From positions 1,736,001-1,800,000 of the forward strand of contig NZ_AP022595.1 of NCBI RefSeq assembly GCF_010731875.1: a stretch of DNA of 64,000 bases. The letters are read 5' to 3'. Each line of letters starts with the position of its first letter. Within the stretch, counting starts at the first letter, position 1. This DNA is from Mycolicibacterium sarraceniae (GTDB lineage: Bacteria > Actinomycetota > Actinomycetes > Mycobacteriales > Mycobacteriaceae). This document shows positions 47,658 to 56,545 of this stretch, piece after piece. The notes beneath the pieces were generated by a model, which saw only the letters and a list, made by a program, of their open reading frames with translations, searched no databases and was not told where the DNA came from. Made by a program: the position numbers and the translations under genes.

Positions 47658-49039
47658 CGATCGACAGCGTGCTCGCGCGGATCGAGGCGGGCTTGGAGCC
47701 GCCGTCGATCACCCGCCGCGAGGTCGTGCTGGTAGCCGGTCCGTGGCTGGCCGGGGCCACCGGTGTGGTTGCCGCCCTTCGTCATCGTCTTCCCGAGTTC
47801 ACCGTCCTCGAGGTCGGTGAACTCGCCGCGGGTGAGGCGCCCACCGCCGTGGTGTTCGTGGCCTCGGCCACCGCACCGCTGACCGAGTCGGACTGCGCCC
47901 TCGTGGATGTGGTGTCCGCCGACACGGACGCGGTGCTGGGGGTGGTGACCAAGATCGACGTGCACCGCACCTGGCGGGAGGTGCTCGACGCCGACCGGGC
48001 GCTGCTCGCTTCGCGGGCGGCCCGTTACGGCCAGGTGGTCTGGGTGGGCGCCGCGGCCGCACCGGATCTGGGTGCGCCCGTCATCGACGACCTCGTCACG
48101 TCGCTGAGCGCCATGCTCGCCGATGACACGCTGGGCCGTCGAAATCGGTTGCGGGCGTGGGAAAACCGATTGATGGCTGCCGATGACGCCGATGGGGTCG
48201 CGGGTGTGGCCGCGCTGCGCGATCAGCGTGCCGCGCTGCTGCGCCGGTTCCGGCTGGATAAGTCCGAGCGGAACATCGCGATGCGCAGCCAGGTTCAGCA
48301 GGCCCGGGTCCAGCTGTCCTACCTCGCGCGCGCTCGCTGTGCGTCGGTGCGGGCCGAGCTACAGCACTCTGTGGCGACGATGACCCGACGGGAATTCGGC
48401 GATTTCACCCAGGAGGTTCACCGCCGGGCCGTCGAGGTGAGCGGTGGCTTGCAGCAGGAGACCGCACGACACCTGGCCGAGGTCGGCCAGCAGCTCGGTC
48501 TCGCGGTCGAGCCCGCACTCGATTCGGGCCCCGTGGTGCAGGTGGGTGCCGCGCCGCTGCGCTCACGCAGCGCGGAGACCCGGTTGATGATGCTGCTGGG
48601 AGCGGGCTTCGGGCTCGGTGTCGCGCTGACGCTGAGCCGGCTGTTCGCTGATCTGGCTCCCCGCTGGGCGGTCGGCGGGGCCCTCGGTGGTGCCGCCGTG
48701 GGGCTGGCCGCGGCCCTGTGGGTGGTCGGCATCCGCGGCCTGCTGCACGAGCGCGCCGTGCTGGACCGCTGGGTCGTCGAGGTCACTGGCGGACTGCGTA
48801 TCGCGGTCGAGGAGTGGGTGGCCACCCGGGTGCTGGCCGCGGAGGCGTCATGGGGCCGGGCGGCCGCAGAACGCGACGCCGTCGACGGCGTCGATATGGA
48901 GGAGACGGTGGCGCGAATCGACGCCGGCATTCGGGCGCAGACGGTGCGGCTGGCCCGCGCTGCCGCCGCGCGTGAGCGCGCTGTGGCCGCTGTCCGGGAC
49001 GAATTCGATCGGGGAAAACCCCCGATTGTGGCCTTCTGA
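47654..49039 (+). CDS. Dynamin-like membrane protein partner (Rv0210-like)
   Basis: 461 aa from GTG 47654, coupled to the upstream gene. The N-terminal 150 residues keep a Ras-like layout (VVLVAGPWLAGATGV at the P-loop position without GK, VFVASATAPLTESD, VVTKIDVHRTW as G4). A long helical stretch follows (about 165-310), then two close TM helices (MLLGAGFGLGVALTL and WAVGGALGGAAVGLAAALWV, about 315-365) that form a hairpin like a dynamin paddle, then a coiled C-terminus. It probably forms a hetero-oligomer with the upstream protein at the inner membrane. Function is unproven. Confidence 0.7.
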   Translation: MTIDSVLARIEAGLEPPSITRREVVLVAGPWLAGATGVVAALRHRLPEFTVLEVGELAAGEAPTAVVFVASATAPLTESDCALVDVVSADTDAVLGVVTKIDVHRTWREVLDADRALLASRAARYGQVVWVGAAAAPDLGAPVIDDLVTSLSAMLADDTLGRRNRLRAWENRLMAADDADGVAGVAALRDQRAALLRRFRLDKSERNIAMRSQVQQARVQLSYLARARCASVRAELQHSVATMTRREFGDFTQEVHRRAVEVSGGLQQETARHLAEVGQQLGLAVEPALDSGPVVQVGAAPLRSRSAETRLMMLLGAGFGLGVALTLSRLFADLAPRWAVGGALGGAAVGLAAALWVVGIRGLLHERAVLDRWVVEVTGGLRIAVEEWVATRVLAAEASWGRAAAERDAVDGVDMEETVARIDAGIRAQTVRLARAAAARERAVAAVRDEFDRGKPPIVAF

Positions 49040-49072
49040 ATCGTTCCTGTGAGTGATCGGACATAATCCTGA

Positions 49073-49100
49073 TTAACGGCGGGTATCTCACCCGCGTTAA
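49073..49100. promoter_or_regulatory. Inverted repeat in the pckG leader
   Basis: TTAACGGCGGGT and ACCCGCGTTAA face each other around ATCTC; the arms pair over 11 bp with one bulged G. CTACTTTTC follows, so it may be a factor-independent terminator for the two upstream genes. A CATAAT (49062-49067) just before it could be a pckG -10 box, in which case the repeat would be an operator or leader hairpin. The sequence alone does not separate these. Confidence 0.5.
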
Positions 49101-49181
49101 CCTACTTTTCAGGGAGGACCGTGCTCCGGTGCGGAATCCGGCCTGTGTCCTGGCCAGAATAAGTGAGCAGGAGATTGAGCG

Positions 49182-51008
49182 ATGACTTCAGCGACCATCC
49201 CAGGTTTGGATACGCCACCGACACAGCATCACGGCCTCCTCGCTTGGGTCCACGAGGTCGCCGAATTGACGCAGCCTGACCGCGTCGTCTTCGCCGATGG
49301 CTCCGATGAGGAGTACCAGCGACTGTGCGACCAGCTGGTGGCCGCGGGCACCTTCACCAAGCTGAGCGACTCCGAAGAGCCCAGTTCGTATCTGGCGCGT
49401 TCGGCACCCTCGGACGTCGCGCGGGTGGAGTCCCGGACCTACATCTGCTCGGAGCGGGCTATCGACGCCGGCCCCACGAACAACTGGATGGACCCCGCCG
49501 AGATGCGCGGCCTCATGACCGAGCTGTACCGCGGCAGCATGCGCGGCCGCACGATGTACGTGGTGCCGTTCTGCATGGGCCCGTTGGGTGCCGACGATCC
49601 GAAGCTCGGCGTCGAGATCACCGACTCCGAATACGTTGTCGTCTCGATGCGGACGATGACCCGCATGGGCAAGGCCGCGCTGGACAAGATCGGCGAGGAC
49701 GGTTTCTTCGTCAAGGCGCTGCACTCGATCGGTGCGCCCTTGGAGCCGGGCCAGGAAGACGTCCCGTGGCCGTGCAACGACACGAAGTACATCACCCACT
49801 TCCCCGAGACCCGCGAGATTTGGAGCTTCGGCTCGGGCTATGGCGGCAACGCTCTGCTGGGCAAGAAGTGCTACTCGCTGCGTATCGCTTCGGCGATGGC
49901 GCATGACGAGGGCTGGCTGGCCGAGCACATGCTGATCCTCAAGCTGATCTCGCCGGAGAACAAGGCGTATTTCGTGGCCGCCGCGTTTCCCTCGGCCTGC
50001 GGTAAGACGAACCTCGCCATGCTGCAGCCGACCATCCCCGGCTGGCGCGCCGAGACCGTCGGCGACGACATCGCGTGGATGCGCTTCGGCAAGGACGGCC
50101 GGCTGTATGCCACCAACCCTGAGTTCGGTTTCTTCGGTGTGGCACCGGGAACCAACTGGAGTTCCAATCCCAACGCGATGAAGACCGTCGCCGCGGGCAA
50201 CACCGTCTTCACCAATGTCGCGCTGACCGACGATGGCGGGGTCTGGTGGGAGGGCCTCGAGGGCGACCCGCAGCACCTCATTGACTGGAAGGGCAACGAC
50301 TGGGAACCGGGTTCGCCCGAGAAGGCGGCGCACCCGAACTCGCGCTACTGCACCCCGATGTCGCAGTGCCCGACGCTGGCCCCGGAATGGGATGACCCCC
50401 AGGGCGTGCCGATCTCGGCCATCCTGTTCGGCGGACGCCGCAAGACGACGGTGCCGCTGGTGACGCAGGCCCGCGACTGGCAGCACGGCGTGTTCATCGG
50501 GGCCACCCTGGGGTCCGAGCAGACCGCCGCGGCCGAGGGAAAGGTCGGCACCGTCCGCCGCGACCCGATGGCCATGATCCCGTTCATCGGCTACAACGTC
50601 GGTGACTACATGGGGCACTGGATCAACCTCGGCAAGAACGCCGATGAGTCGAAGCTGCCGAAGATCTTCTTCGTCAACTGGTTCCGCCGCGGCGACGACG
50701 GCCGCTTCCTGTGGCCGGGCTTCGGCGAGAACAGCCGCGTGATGAAGTGGATCATCGAGCGGGTCGAGGGTAGGGCCAACGGAGCCACGACGCCGATCGG
50801 CATCGTGCCGGGCGCGGCTGACCTGGATCTCGACGGCCTGGACGCCGACGCTGATGACGTCAACGAGGCGCTCGCGGTCAACATCCAGGAATGGCGCGAC
50901 GAACTGCCCTTGATCGAGGAGTGGTTCGAGTTCGTCGGCGAGAAGTTGCCGACCGGTGTGAAGGACGAGTTCGAGGCGCTCAAGCAGCGCCTTGCCGAGA
51001 GTTCCTAA
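49182..51008 (+). CDS. pckG: Phosphoenolpyruvate carboxykinase (GTP)
   Basis: 608 aa from ATG 49182 with AGGAG 9 nt upstream. It converts oxaloacetate and GTP to PEP in gluconeogenesis, essential for growth on fatty acids. GTP-PEPCK signatures: [19 protein letters not shown], substrate loop [15 protein letters not shown], kinase-1 P-loop [12 protein letters not shown] (about residues 265-276), kinase-2 VGDDIAWM, and the guanine site [25 protein letters not shown]. Complete. In M. tuberculosis this gene (Rv0211) is named pckA. Single gene with a hairpin on each side. Confidence 0.97.
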   Translation: MTSATIPGLDTPPTQHHGLLAWVHEVAELTQPDRVVFADGSDEEYQRLCDQLVAAGTFTKLSDSEEPSSYLARSAPSDVARVESRTYICSERAIDAGPTNNWMDPAEMRGLMTELYRGSMRGRTMYVVPFCMGPLGADDPKLGVEITDSEYVVVSMRTMTRMGKAALDKIGEDGFFVKALHSIGAPLEPGQEDVPWPCNDTKYITHFPETREIWSFGSGYGGNALLGKKCYSLRIASAMAHDEGWLAEHMLILKLISPENKAYFVAAAFPSACGKTNLAMLQPTIPGWRAETVGDDIAWMRFGKDGRLYATNPEFGFFGVAPGTNWSSNPNAMKTVAAGNTVFTNVALTDDGGVWWEGLEGDPQHLIDWKGNDWEPGSPEKAAHPNSRYCTPMSQCPTLAPEWDDPQGVPISAILFGGRRKTTVPLVTQARDWQHGVFIGATLGSEQTAAAEGKVGTVRRDPMAMIPFIGYNVGDYMGHWINLGKNADESKLPKIFFVNWFRRGDDGRFLWPGFGENSRVMKWIIERVEGRANGATTPIGIVPGAADLDLDGLDADADDVNEALAVNIQEWRDELPLIEEWFEFVGEKLPTGVKDEFEALKQRLAESS

Positions 51009-51023
51009 CCGCTTCAGTACGTA

Positions 51024-51059
51024 GACAGGGCCAGTTGACACCCGTCAACTGGCCCTGTC
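51024..51059. terminator. Perfect 16-bp inverted repeat between pckG and fadD4
   Basis: Arms GACAGGGCCAGTTGAC (51024-51039) and GTCAACTGGCCCTGTC (51044-51059) are perfectly complementary around ACCC. It begins 15 bp after the pckG stop and ends 14 bp before the fadD4 start. The strong stem suits a terminator, but no T-run follows; mycobacterial terminators often lack one. Because it also contains TTGAC-N4-GTCAA immediately before fadD4, it might instead be a regulator's operator. Confidence 0.6.
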
Positions 51060-51073
51060 GTACAGTGCTCCCC

Positions 51074-52606
51074 ATGCAGATCCGCGAGCATGCGCAGGGC
51101 ACTCCCGACAAGCCGGCCGTCATCCTGTATCCGTCCGGAAAAACCGTCACGTTCGGCGAGATGGAAGCCCGGGCCAACCAGCTGGCCCACCTGTTCCGGC
51201 AGGCCGGGTTGCGCGAGGGGGACTCCGTCGCGATCCTCATCGAGAACAACACGCACTTCCACACCGTGTTGTGGGCGGCGCGGCGTTCCGGGCTCTATTA
51301 CGTGCCGATCAATACGCACCTGACGGCAGCCGAAGCCGCCTACATCATCGACAACAGTGCGGCCAAGGCCGTCGTCGGCTCGGCGGGGCTGAAGGACACC
51401 CTCGCCGGACTCGCCGCGGAGTTGCCGACGATGCCTCCGCTGCTGATCATCACCGACGGGGAACTCGACGGCTGGCGCAGATACCCGGAATGCGTTGCGG
51501 ACCAGCCAGTTACGCCGATCGACGACGAGATCGAGGGCGACCTGCTGCAGTATTCGTCGGGAACCACGGGGCAGCCCAAGGGAATCAAGCGCGAGCTTCC
51601 GCACCTGCCGCCCACCGAGGTGCCCGGCATGATGGCCGCACTCATCGGATTCTGGATGACCCCCGATGCGGTGTACATCAGCCCCGCCCCGCTGTATCAC
51701 ACCGCCCCGTCGGTGTGGTCGATGCAGACGCTCGCGGCGGGCATCACCACCGTGGTGCTAGAGAAGTTCGACGCGCGGGGCTGCCTGGACGCGATTGCGC
51801 GGCACAAGGTCACCCACGGCCAGTTCGTCCCGGTGATGTTCACCCGGATGCTGAAACTGCCTGAGGATGTTCGCAATTCGTATGACATCTCGAGTCTGCG
51901 GCGGGTCATGCACGCGGCCGCGCCCTGCCCCGTCGAGATCAAGAAGCAGATGATCGATTGGTGGGGTCCGATCGTCGACGAGTACTACGCCTCGTCGGAG
52001 GCGATCGGGTCGACGTTGATCTTCGCCGAGGACTGGCTCACCCACCCGGGCTCGGTCGGCAAGCCGATGATGGGCGCCCTGCACATCCTCGACGAGGACG
52101 GCAACGAGATGCCGCCCGGTCAGGCGGGGGAGATCTACTTCGAGGGAGGCATGGACTTCGAATACCTCAATGACGCCGAGAAGACCGCCAAATCGCGCGA
52201 CAGCCACGGCTGGAAGACGGTCGGCGACATCGGTTATCTGGACGAGGAGGGCTACCTCTACCTCACCGACCGCCGGCACCACATGATCATCTCGGGCGGG
52301 GTGAACATCTACCCGCAGGAAGCCGAGAACATGCTCGTCACGCACCCGAAGGTGATGGATGCCGCAGTGTTCGGCGTGCCGGACCACGAGATGGGCCAAA
52401 GCGTCAAGGGTGTGGTGCAGCTGGTCGACGCCTCCGATGCGACGGAGGAATTCGCCGCCGAACTACTGGTGTGGTTGCGTGATCGGCTCTCGCACTACAA
52501 GTGTCCGCGATCGATCTCGTTCGAGTCCGAGCTGCCGCGCACCGACACCGGCAAGCTGTACAAGCAGGAACTGATCGTCAAGTACTCGCCCGCGCCGACC
52601 GGCTAA
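51074..52606 (+). CDS. fadD4: Fatty-acyl-CoA synthetase FadD4
   Basis: 510 aa from ATG 51074. ANL enzyme that activates a fatty acid with ATP and CoA. Motifs: phosphate loop QYSSGTTGQPKGIKR (about residues 160-174), EYYASSEAIG in A5, TVGDIGYLDEEGYLYLTDRRHHMIISGG in A7/A8, and the catalytic Lys in LPRTDTGKLYKQEL. Position after the PEPCK gene is that of Rv0214 (fadD4). The natural substrate is not defined. It overlaps nothing but has a large palindrome 14 bp upstream, and the crotonase gene starts one base after its stop, so they form an operon. Confidence 0.9.
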   Translation: MQIREHAQGTPDKPAVILYPSGKTVTFGEMEARANQLAHLFRQAGLREGDSVAILIENNTHFHTVLWAARRSGLYYVPINTHLTAAEAAYIIDNSAAKAVVGSAGLKDTLAGLAAELPTMPPLLIITDGELDGWRRYPECVADQPVTPIDDEIEGDLLQYSSGTTGQPKGIKRELPHLPPTEVPGMMAALIGFWMTPDAVYISPAPLYHTAPSVWSMQTLAAGITTVVLEKFDARGCLDAIARHKVTHGQFVPVMFTRMLKLPEDVRNSYDISSLRRVMHAAAPCPVEIKKQMIDWWGPIVDEYYASSEAIGSTLIFAEDWLTHPGSVGKPMMGALHILDEDGNEMPPGQAGEIYFEGGMDFEYLNDAEKTAKSRDSHGWKTVGDIGYLDEEGYLYLTDRRHHMIISGGVNIYPQEAENMLVTHPKVMDAAVFGVPDHEMGQSVKGVVQLVDASDATEEFAAELLVWLRDRLSHYKCPRSISFESELPRTDTGKLYKQELIVKYSPAPTG

Positions 52607-53560
52607 ATGCACCTCGTCGACCTGTCCGACCCACCTCCGATCGGGGTAACCGATTCGCTGGGCGTCGTCGTGGCGGTGGGGGAATCGTCCACACCTGACG
52701 GTGAATTCTGGCTGGATACTGCGACATTCGCGCTCACTACGGATGAGCACGAAGACCGCCGGTTCGTCGCGGTGGACTCGATCAGCGACACGCTGGCCGA
52801 CCTGAGTGAGCGCTGCGCACGCTGGCCGCATGCCAGCGCGATCTGCGATGACGTGCTTCGGTCGGTGGACGTGATCGGTCCGGCTCTGCCGGGGATTGTC
52901 ATCGAATCGCTGGCGTATTCGACGCTGCAGGCCGGCCCGGAGTTCGCCCGCTGGCTGGCCGAGCGCGGACCGGCCGCGTCACCCGACATCCCTGACCCGG
53001 TGGTGACCGAGCGGGACGGTGGAACGCTGCGGATCCGGTTCAATCGGCCGACGCGGCACAACGCGTTCAGCACCGACGCACGGGCGCTGTTGCTGGAGGC
53101 GCTGACAGTTGCGCTACTTGATGACAGCGTCACCGAGGTGGTGCTGGGTGGCAACGGCCCATCCTTTTGCAGCGGTGGGGATCTCGGCGAGTTCGGTACG
53201 TTCGCCGACCCCGCTTCCGCGCACCTGGCCCGAACCCGGCACAGCCCCGCGCTCGCGCTCGATGACTTGACCCGCCGGTTGGGCCGGCAGTGCCGGGCCG
53301 AGGTTCACGGCCGCGTGCTGGGTAGTGGGCTGGAGATGGCGGCGTTCTGCGGCTGGGTCAGCTGCCACAGCGACGCGGTGCTCGGGTTGCCCGAACTGAC
53401 ACTGGGCCTGATTCCGGGAGCAGGCGGCACCCTGAGCATCCCCCGGCGTATCGGCCGTTGGCGCACAGCCTATTTGGTGCTATCGGGGCAGATGATTGAC
53501 GCGGCCACCGCGTTGGCCTGGGGTCTGGTGGACGAGGTCAGCTCGAGCGGCGCAGCGTGA
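52607..53560 (+). CDS. Enoyl-CoA hydratase/isomerase (crotonase) family protein
   Basis: 317 aa from ATG 52607, which follows the fadD4 TAA directly. The first 125 residues are an extra domain with no clear family. The crotonase core (about 130-310) has RPTRHNAFS, the oxyanion-hole region GNGPSFCSGGDLGEFG and LPELTLGLIPGAGGTLSIPR. The usual catalytic Glu before GLIPGAGG is present (PELTLG). Likely acts on an enoyl-CoA made downstream of FadD4. Its last 23 bp overlap the convergent GntR gene. Confidence 0.85.
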   Translation: MHLVDLSDPPPIGVTDSLGVVVAVGESSTPDGEFWLDTATFALTTDEHEDRRFVAVDSISDTLADLSERCARWPHASAICDDVLRSVDVIGPALPGIVIESLAYSTLQAGPEFARWLAERGPAASPDIPDPVVTERDGGTLRIRFNRPTRHNAFSTDARALLLEALTVALLDDSVTEVVLGGNGPSFCSGGDLGEFGTFADPASAHLARTRHSPALALDDLTRRLGRQCRAEVHGRVLGSGLEMAAFCGWVSCHSDAVLGLPELTLGLIPGAGGTLSIPRRIGRWRTAYLVLSGQMIDAATALAWGLVDEVSSSGAA

Positions 53561-54293
53561 CGCGGTAGGTGTACTGCTCGGGCAGGAAGTGGCTGACCGA
53601 CAGCTCGACCGGGGTGCCGGTGGTATCGGAGTACAGCCGGTCCACCCGCAACAGGGGATGTCCGAGCTGGCAGCCCAGTGCGCCGGCCGCCAGCTCGTCG
53701 GCGGGGGCGACGGTGATCGACTGGGCCGCTTCGGCAATCGGCTGATCCAGGTGCGGTTCGAGGACACCGATCACGGTGTTGGTGCCGACCGCGCCGCCGG
53801 CCAGCTCCGGCGAGTCGAACACCAGCCGCGCGATGACCTCGGGCAGGTGCACGGTGGTCACCACGAACGGAACGCCGTCGTGCAACCGCCGGAACACCAC
53901 GGTGTACACCACGTCGCGCTCCAGGCGCAGCCGGCCGGCCGCTGTCACGTCGACCCGTCGCGAAAGGCCCTGTAGTACTTCCATGCTGGTGTCCTCGGAC
54001 AGGCTCATCAGGTCCTCGATCGAACCGAGCTGCCGTAAATATCCGCGGGTCGCTGCGCTCCTGCCCGCCGGACGATATCCCCGATTCGCGTACGTGCCGC
54101 GGCCGGGCACCCGGTACACCACACCTTCGGCCACCAGATCCTGGAACGCGCGGCGGACCGTCTGCCGGGACAGCTTGTGCTCGGCGACCAGCTCGGACTC
54201 GGTCGGCAACCGCACGCCATCAGGGTAGGCCCCGGCCGCGATCTCGTCGCGAAGCCGTTGCCGCAGAACCTGATACGCGGGCCCGGGTTTCAT
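53538..54293 (-). CDS. GntR-family regulator, HutC type with UTRA domain
   Basis: 251 aa from ATG 54293, 6 bp after the FadE3 stop, so co-transcribed with it. N-terminal winged helix (AGAYPDGVRLPTESELVAEHKLSRQTVRRAFQDL) and C-terminal UTRA effector domain (about 95-245) with the HLPEVIARL and LLRVDRLYSD motifs. UTRA regulators respond to small metabolites. The 15-bp repeats around the divergent fadE3/hotdog promoter (55482-55553) are candidate sites for it, which would make a fatty-acid-responsive autoregulated operon. Confidence 0.9.
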   Translation of the reverse strand: MKPGPAYQVLRQRLRDEIAAGAYPDGVRLPTESELVAEHKLSRQTVRRAFQDLVAEGVVYRVPGRGTYANRGYRPAGRSAATRGYLRQLGSIEDLMSLSEDTSMEVLQGLSRRVDVTAAGRLRLERDVVYTVVFRRLHDGVPFVVTTVHLPEVIARLVFDSPELAGGAVGTNTVIGVLEPHLDQPIAEAAQSITVAPADELAAGALGCQLGHPLLRVDRLYSDTTGTPVELSVSHFLPEQYTYRVTLRRSS

Positions 54294-54299
54294 GGCCGG

Positions 54300-55457
54300 C
54301 TAGATTCCTCCGCGCGCGACGAGCTGACCGGCGATCACATTGCGCTGGATCTCATTGGTGCCCTCACCGACGATCATCAGCGGCGCGTCCCGGAAGTAGC
54401 GTTCGACGTCGTATTCGGTGGAGTAGCCGTAGCCGCCGTGGATGCGCACCGCGTTCAGCGCGATCTCCATCGCCACCTCGGAGGCGAACAGTTTCGCCAT
54501 CCCGGCCTCCATGTCGCAACGCTCCCCGCTGTCATGGCGCTGCGCGGCGTAGCGGGTGAGCTGGCGGGCGGCGGTCAGCTTGGTGGCCATATCGGCCAGA
54601 TAGTTGCCTATCACCTGGTGCTTCCAGATCGGCCGGCCGAAGCTCTTCCGGTCCTGGGCATAGGCCAGCGCGTCCTCCAGGGCCGCGGTCGCCACGCCGA
54701 GCGCACGCGAGGCGACCTGAATGCGGCCCGTCTCGAGGCCTTTCATCATCTGGCTGAAACCGCGCCCGGGCGCACCACCCAGGATCGCGGAGGCCGGCAC
54801 CCGGCAGTCGTCGAAGGCCAGCTCGCAGGACTCCACCCCCTTGTAGCCGAGTTTGGGCAGGTCTCGCGAGATCGTCAGCCCGGCGGTAGGCGACTCGACG
54901 AGCACCACCGAGATGCCCCTGTGGCGGGGCGTTGCCTGCGGATCGGTCTTGCACAACAGTGCGATCAGGCCCGACCTGCGGGCGTTGGAGATCCACGTCT
55001 TGGCTCCCGTGATCACCAGTTCGTCGCCGTCGGCGCGGGCGATGCACGTCATGTTCTGCAAATCGGAGCCGCCGCCGGGTTCGGTCAGCGCCATCGTCGC
55101 GCGCACATCGCCGGTGGCCATCGCCGGCAGGTAGGTCTGCTTCTGTTGGTCAGTGCCGAAGATCTCGAGCAGCTTGGCCACCACGGTGTGGCCGCCCATC
55201 GCACCGGCCAGGCTCATCCAGCCGCGGGCCAGTTCCTGAGTGACCTCGACGTAGCAGGGCATCGACACCGGAGAGCCGCCGTACTGTTCGCTGATCGCCA
55301 ACCCGTAGATGCCGATCCGCTTCATCTGCTCGATCCACGCTTCAGGGTAGGTGTTGGCGTGCTCGACCTCGCGCACCGAGGGTTTGACGTCACGGTCGAC
55401 GAAGGCCCGCACCGTCTCCACCAGCAGCGTTTCTTCGTCGTTGAGTGCGGTGCTCAC
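54300..55457 (-). CDS. fadE3: Acyl-CoA dehydrogenase FadE3
   Basis: 385 aa from GTG 55457, with TTGGAGC upstream. It oxidises acyl-CoA to trans-2-enoyl-CoA with FAD and electron-transfer flavoprotein. Motifs: ATMALTEPGGGSDLQNM and GAKTWISNARRSGL (FAD and substrate binding), DRKSFGRPIWKHQVIGNYLADMATK, and the C-terminal RDAPLMIVGEGTNEIQRNVI, where the Glu is the catalytic base. Complete. Divergent from the Rv0216-type gene as in M. tuberculosis Rv0215c/Rv0216, from which the symbol is taken. Confidence 0.9.
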   Translation of the reverse strand: MSTALNDEETLLVETVRAFVDRDVKPSVREVEHANTYPEAWIEQMKRIGIYGLAISEQYGGSPVSMPCYVEVTQELARGWMSLAGAMGGHTVVAKLLEIFGTDQQKQTYLPAMATGDVRATMALTEPGGGSDLQNMTCIARADGDELVITGAKTWISNARRSGLIALLCKTDPQATPRHRGISVVLVESPTAGLTISRDLPKLGYKGVESCELAFDDCRVPASAILGGAPGRGFSQMMKGLETGRIQVASRALGVATAALEDALAYAQDRKSFGRPIWKHQVIGNYLADMATKLTAARQLTRYAAQRHDSGERCDMEAGMAKLFASEVAMEIALNAVRIHGGYGYSTEYDVERYFRDAPLMIVGEGTNEIQRNVIAGQLVARGGI

Positions 55458-55481
55458 CAGTGTCGCTCCAAGATCGGGAAA

Positions 55482-55553
55482 TGTACGGCCATATTGACAC
55501 GGAACCGGAAGAACCGCCAGTATGAGCGACTGTGACTTTGTACGGCCATATTG
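55482..55553. promoter_or_regulatory. Pair of 15-bp direct repeats, candidate GntR operators
   Basis: TGTACGGCCATATTG occurs at 55482-55496 and again at 55539-55553, 57 bp apart. The first lies 25 bp upstream of the fadE3 start; the second covers codons 3-8 of the divergent hotdog gene. Exact duplication of 15 bp in a divergent promoter next to a GntR gene points to operator sites allowing looping or dual control. The inner GTACGGCCATAT is only weakly palindromic. Confidence 0.65.
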
Positions 55554-56545
55554 GTGGGGGTGAGGCAGGCGGGCCCTACTTCGATGATCTGGTGGTCGGG
55601 CAGGTTTTCGACTGGGTGCCGTCGATGACACTGACATCCGGTGTGGCAGCCACCCACCAGGCGATCCTCGGCGATCGAATGCGACTGTCGCTGGACGCCC
55701 ACCTGACCCATGCCGTCGTCGGTGGCGATGCCCCGCTGGCGCACCCGGCGCTGGTGTGCGATGTCGCGATCGGCCAGAGCACGCTGGTGACCCAGCGAGT
55801 CAAGGCCAACCTGTTCTACCGCGGCCTGACGTTCTACCGCTATCCCGTCGTGGGCGACAGCCTGTTCACCCGCACGGAAGTGGTCGGGCTGCGCCAGAAC
55901 ACCGCCAAGCCCGGTCGTGCGGCGACGGGGCTGGCAGCGTTGCGGATGACCACCATCGACCAGGTGGGCCGGCTGGTGCTGGACTTCTACCGCTGCGCGA
56001 TGCTGCCGCTGAGTCCGGACGCCGCCGATACCGGCCATGCCGACGATCTGTCGCAGATCGGCGCCGATCTGGCTGCCGCCCCGGACCCGACCGCCGACTG
56101 GAATGCGGTGGCCTTCCGGGAACGGGTTCCCGGTCCGCACTTCTCTGACGATATGGCCGGTTCGGTCCTGCGCAGCACCGGCGACGTCGTCAGCTCGGCT
56201 CCGGAGCTGGCCCGACTTAGCCTGAATATTGCTGCCACCCATCATGATTCGCGGGTCGGGGGCCAGCGTCTGGTGTATGGCGGGCACACCATCGGGCTGG
56301 CGTTGGCCCAGGCCAGCCGGCTGCTGCCGAACGTGGCGACGGTGTTGGGCTGGCAGTCCTGCGATCACACCGGACCCGTGCGCGAGGGCGACACGTTGTA
56401 CAGCGAGCTGCATGTCGAGGCGGCTGATGCGCTGCCCGACGACCGCGGTGGGGTGCTCACATTGCGCTCGCTGGTGTACGCGGCGGCCGACGAGAGCGGC
56501 GACCGGCAGGTGCTGGACTGGCGGTTCACCGCGCTGCACTTCTAG
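55532..56545 (+). CDS. Double-hotdog (MaoC-like) protein, Rv0216 type
   Basis: 337 aa from GTG 55532 (TTG 55538 possible), the same length I recall for Rv0216. Two hotdog domains: residues 15-165 (GPYFDDLVVGQVFDWVPSMTL..) and 185-337. The hydratase-like helix in the second domain reads ARLSLNIAATHHDSRVGGQRLVYGG, a variant of the MaoC N-x(n)-H-x-D arrangement. Rv0216 has a solved double-hotdog structure with no confirmed substrate. It may hydrate the enoyl-CoA product of FadE3. The start region is overlapped by one of the putative GntR operators. Confidence 0.88.
   Translation: MTLYGHIGGGEAGGPYFDDLVVGQVFDWVPSMTLTSGVAATHQAILGDRMRLSLDAHLTHAVVGGDAPLAHPALVCDVAIGQSTLVTQRVKANLFYRGLTFYRYPVVGDSLFTRTEVVGLRQNTAKPGRAATGLAALRMTTIDQVGRLVLDFYRCAMLPLSPDAADTGHADDLSQIGADLAAAPDPTADWNAVAFRERVPGPHFSDDMAGSVLRSTGDVVSSAPELARLSLNIAATHHDSRVGGQRLVYGGHTIGLALAQASRLLPNVATVLGWQSCDHTGPVREGDTLYSELHVEAADALPDDRGGVLTLRSLVYAAADESGDRQVLDWRFTALHF

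Noticed and set aside
49188-51041. 617-codon minus-strand frame across pckG
   Set aside because: Antisense shadow of a strongly conserved PEPCK; typical of GC-rich coding DNA, with no domain features.
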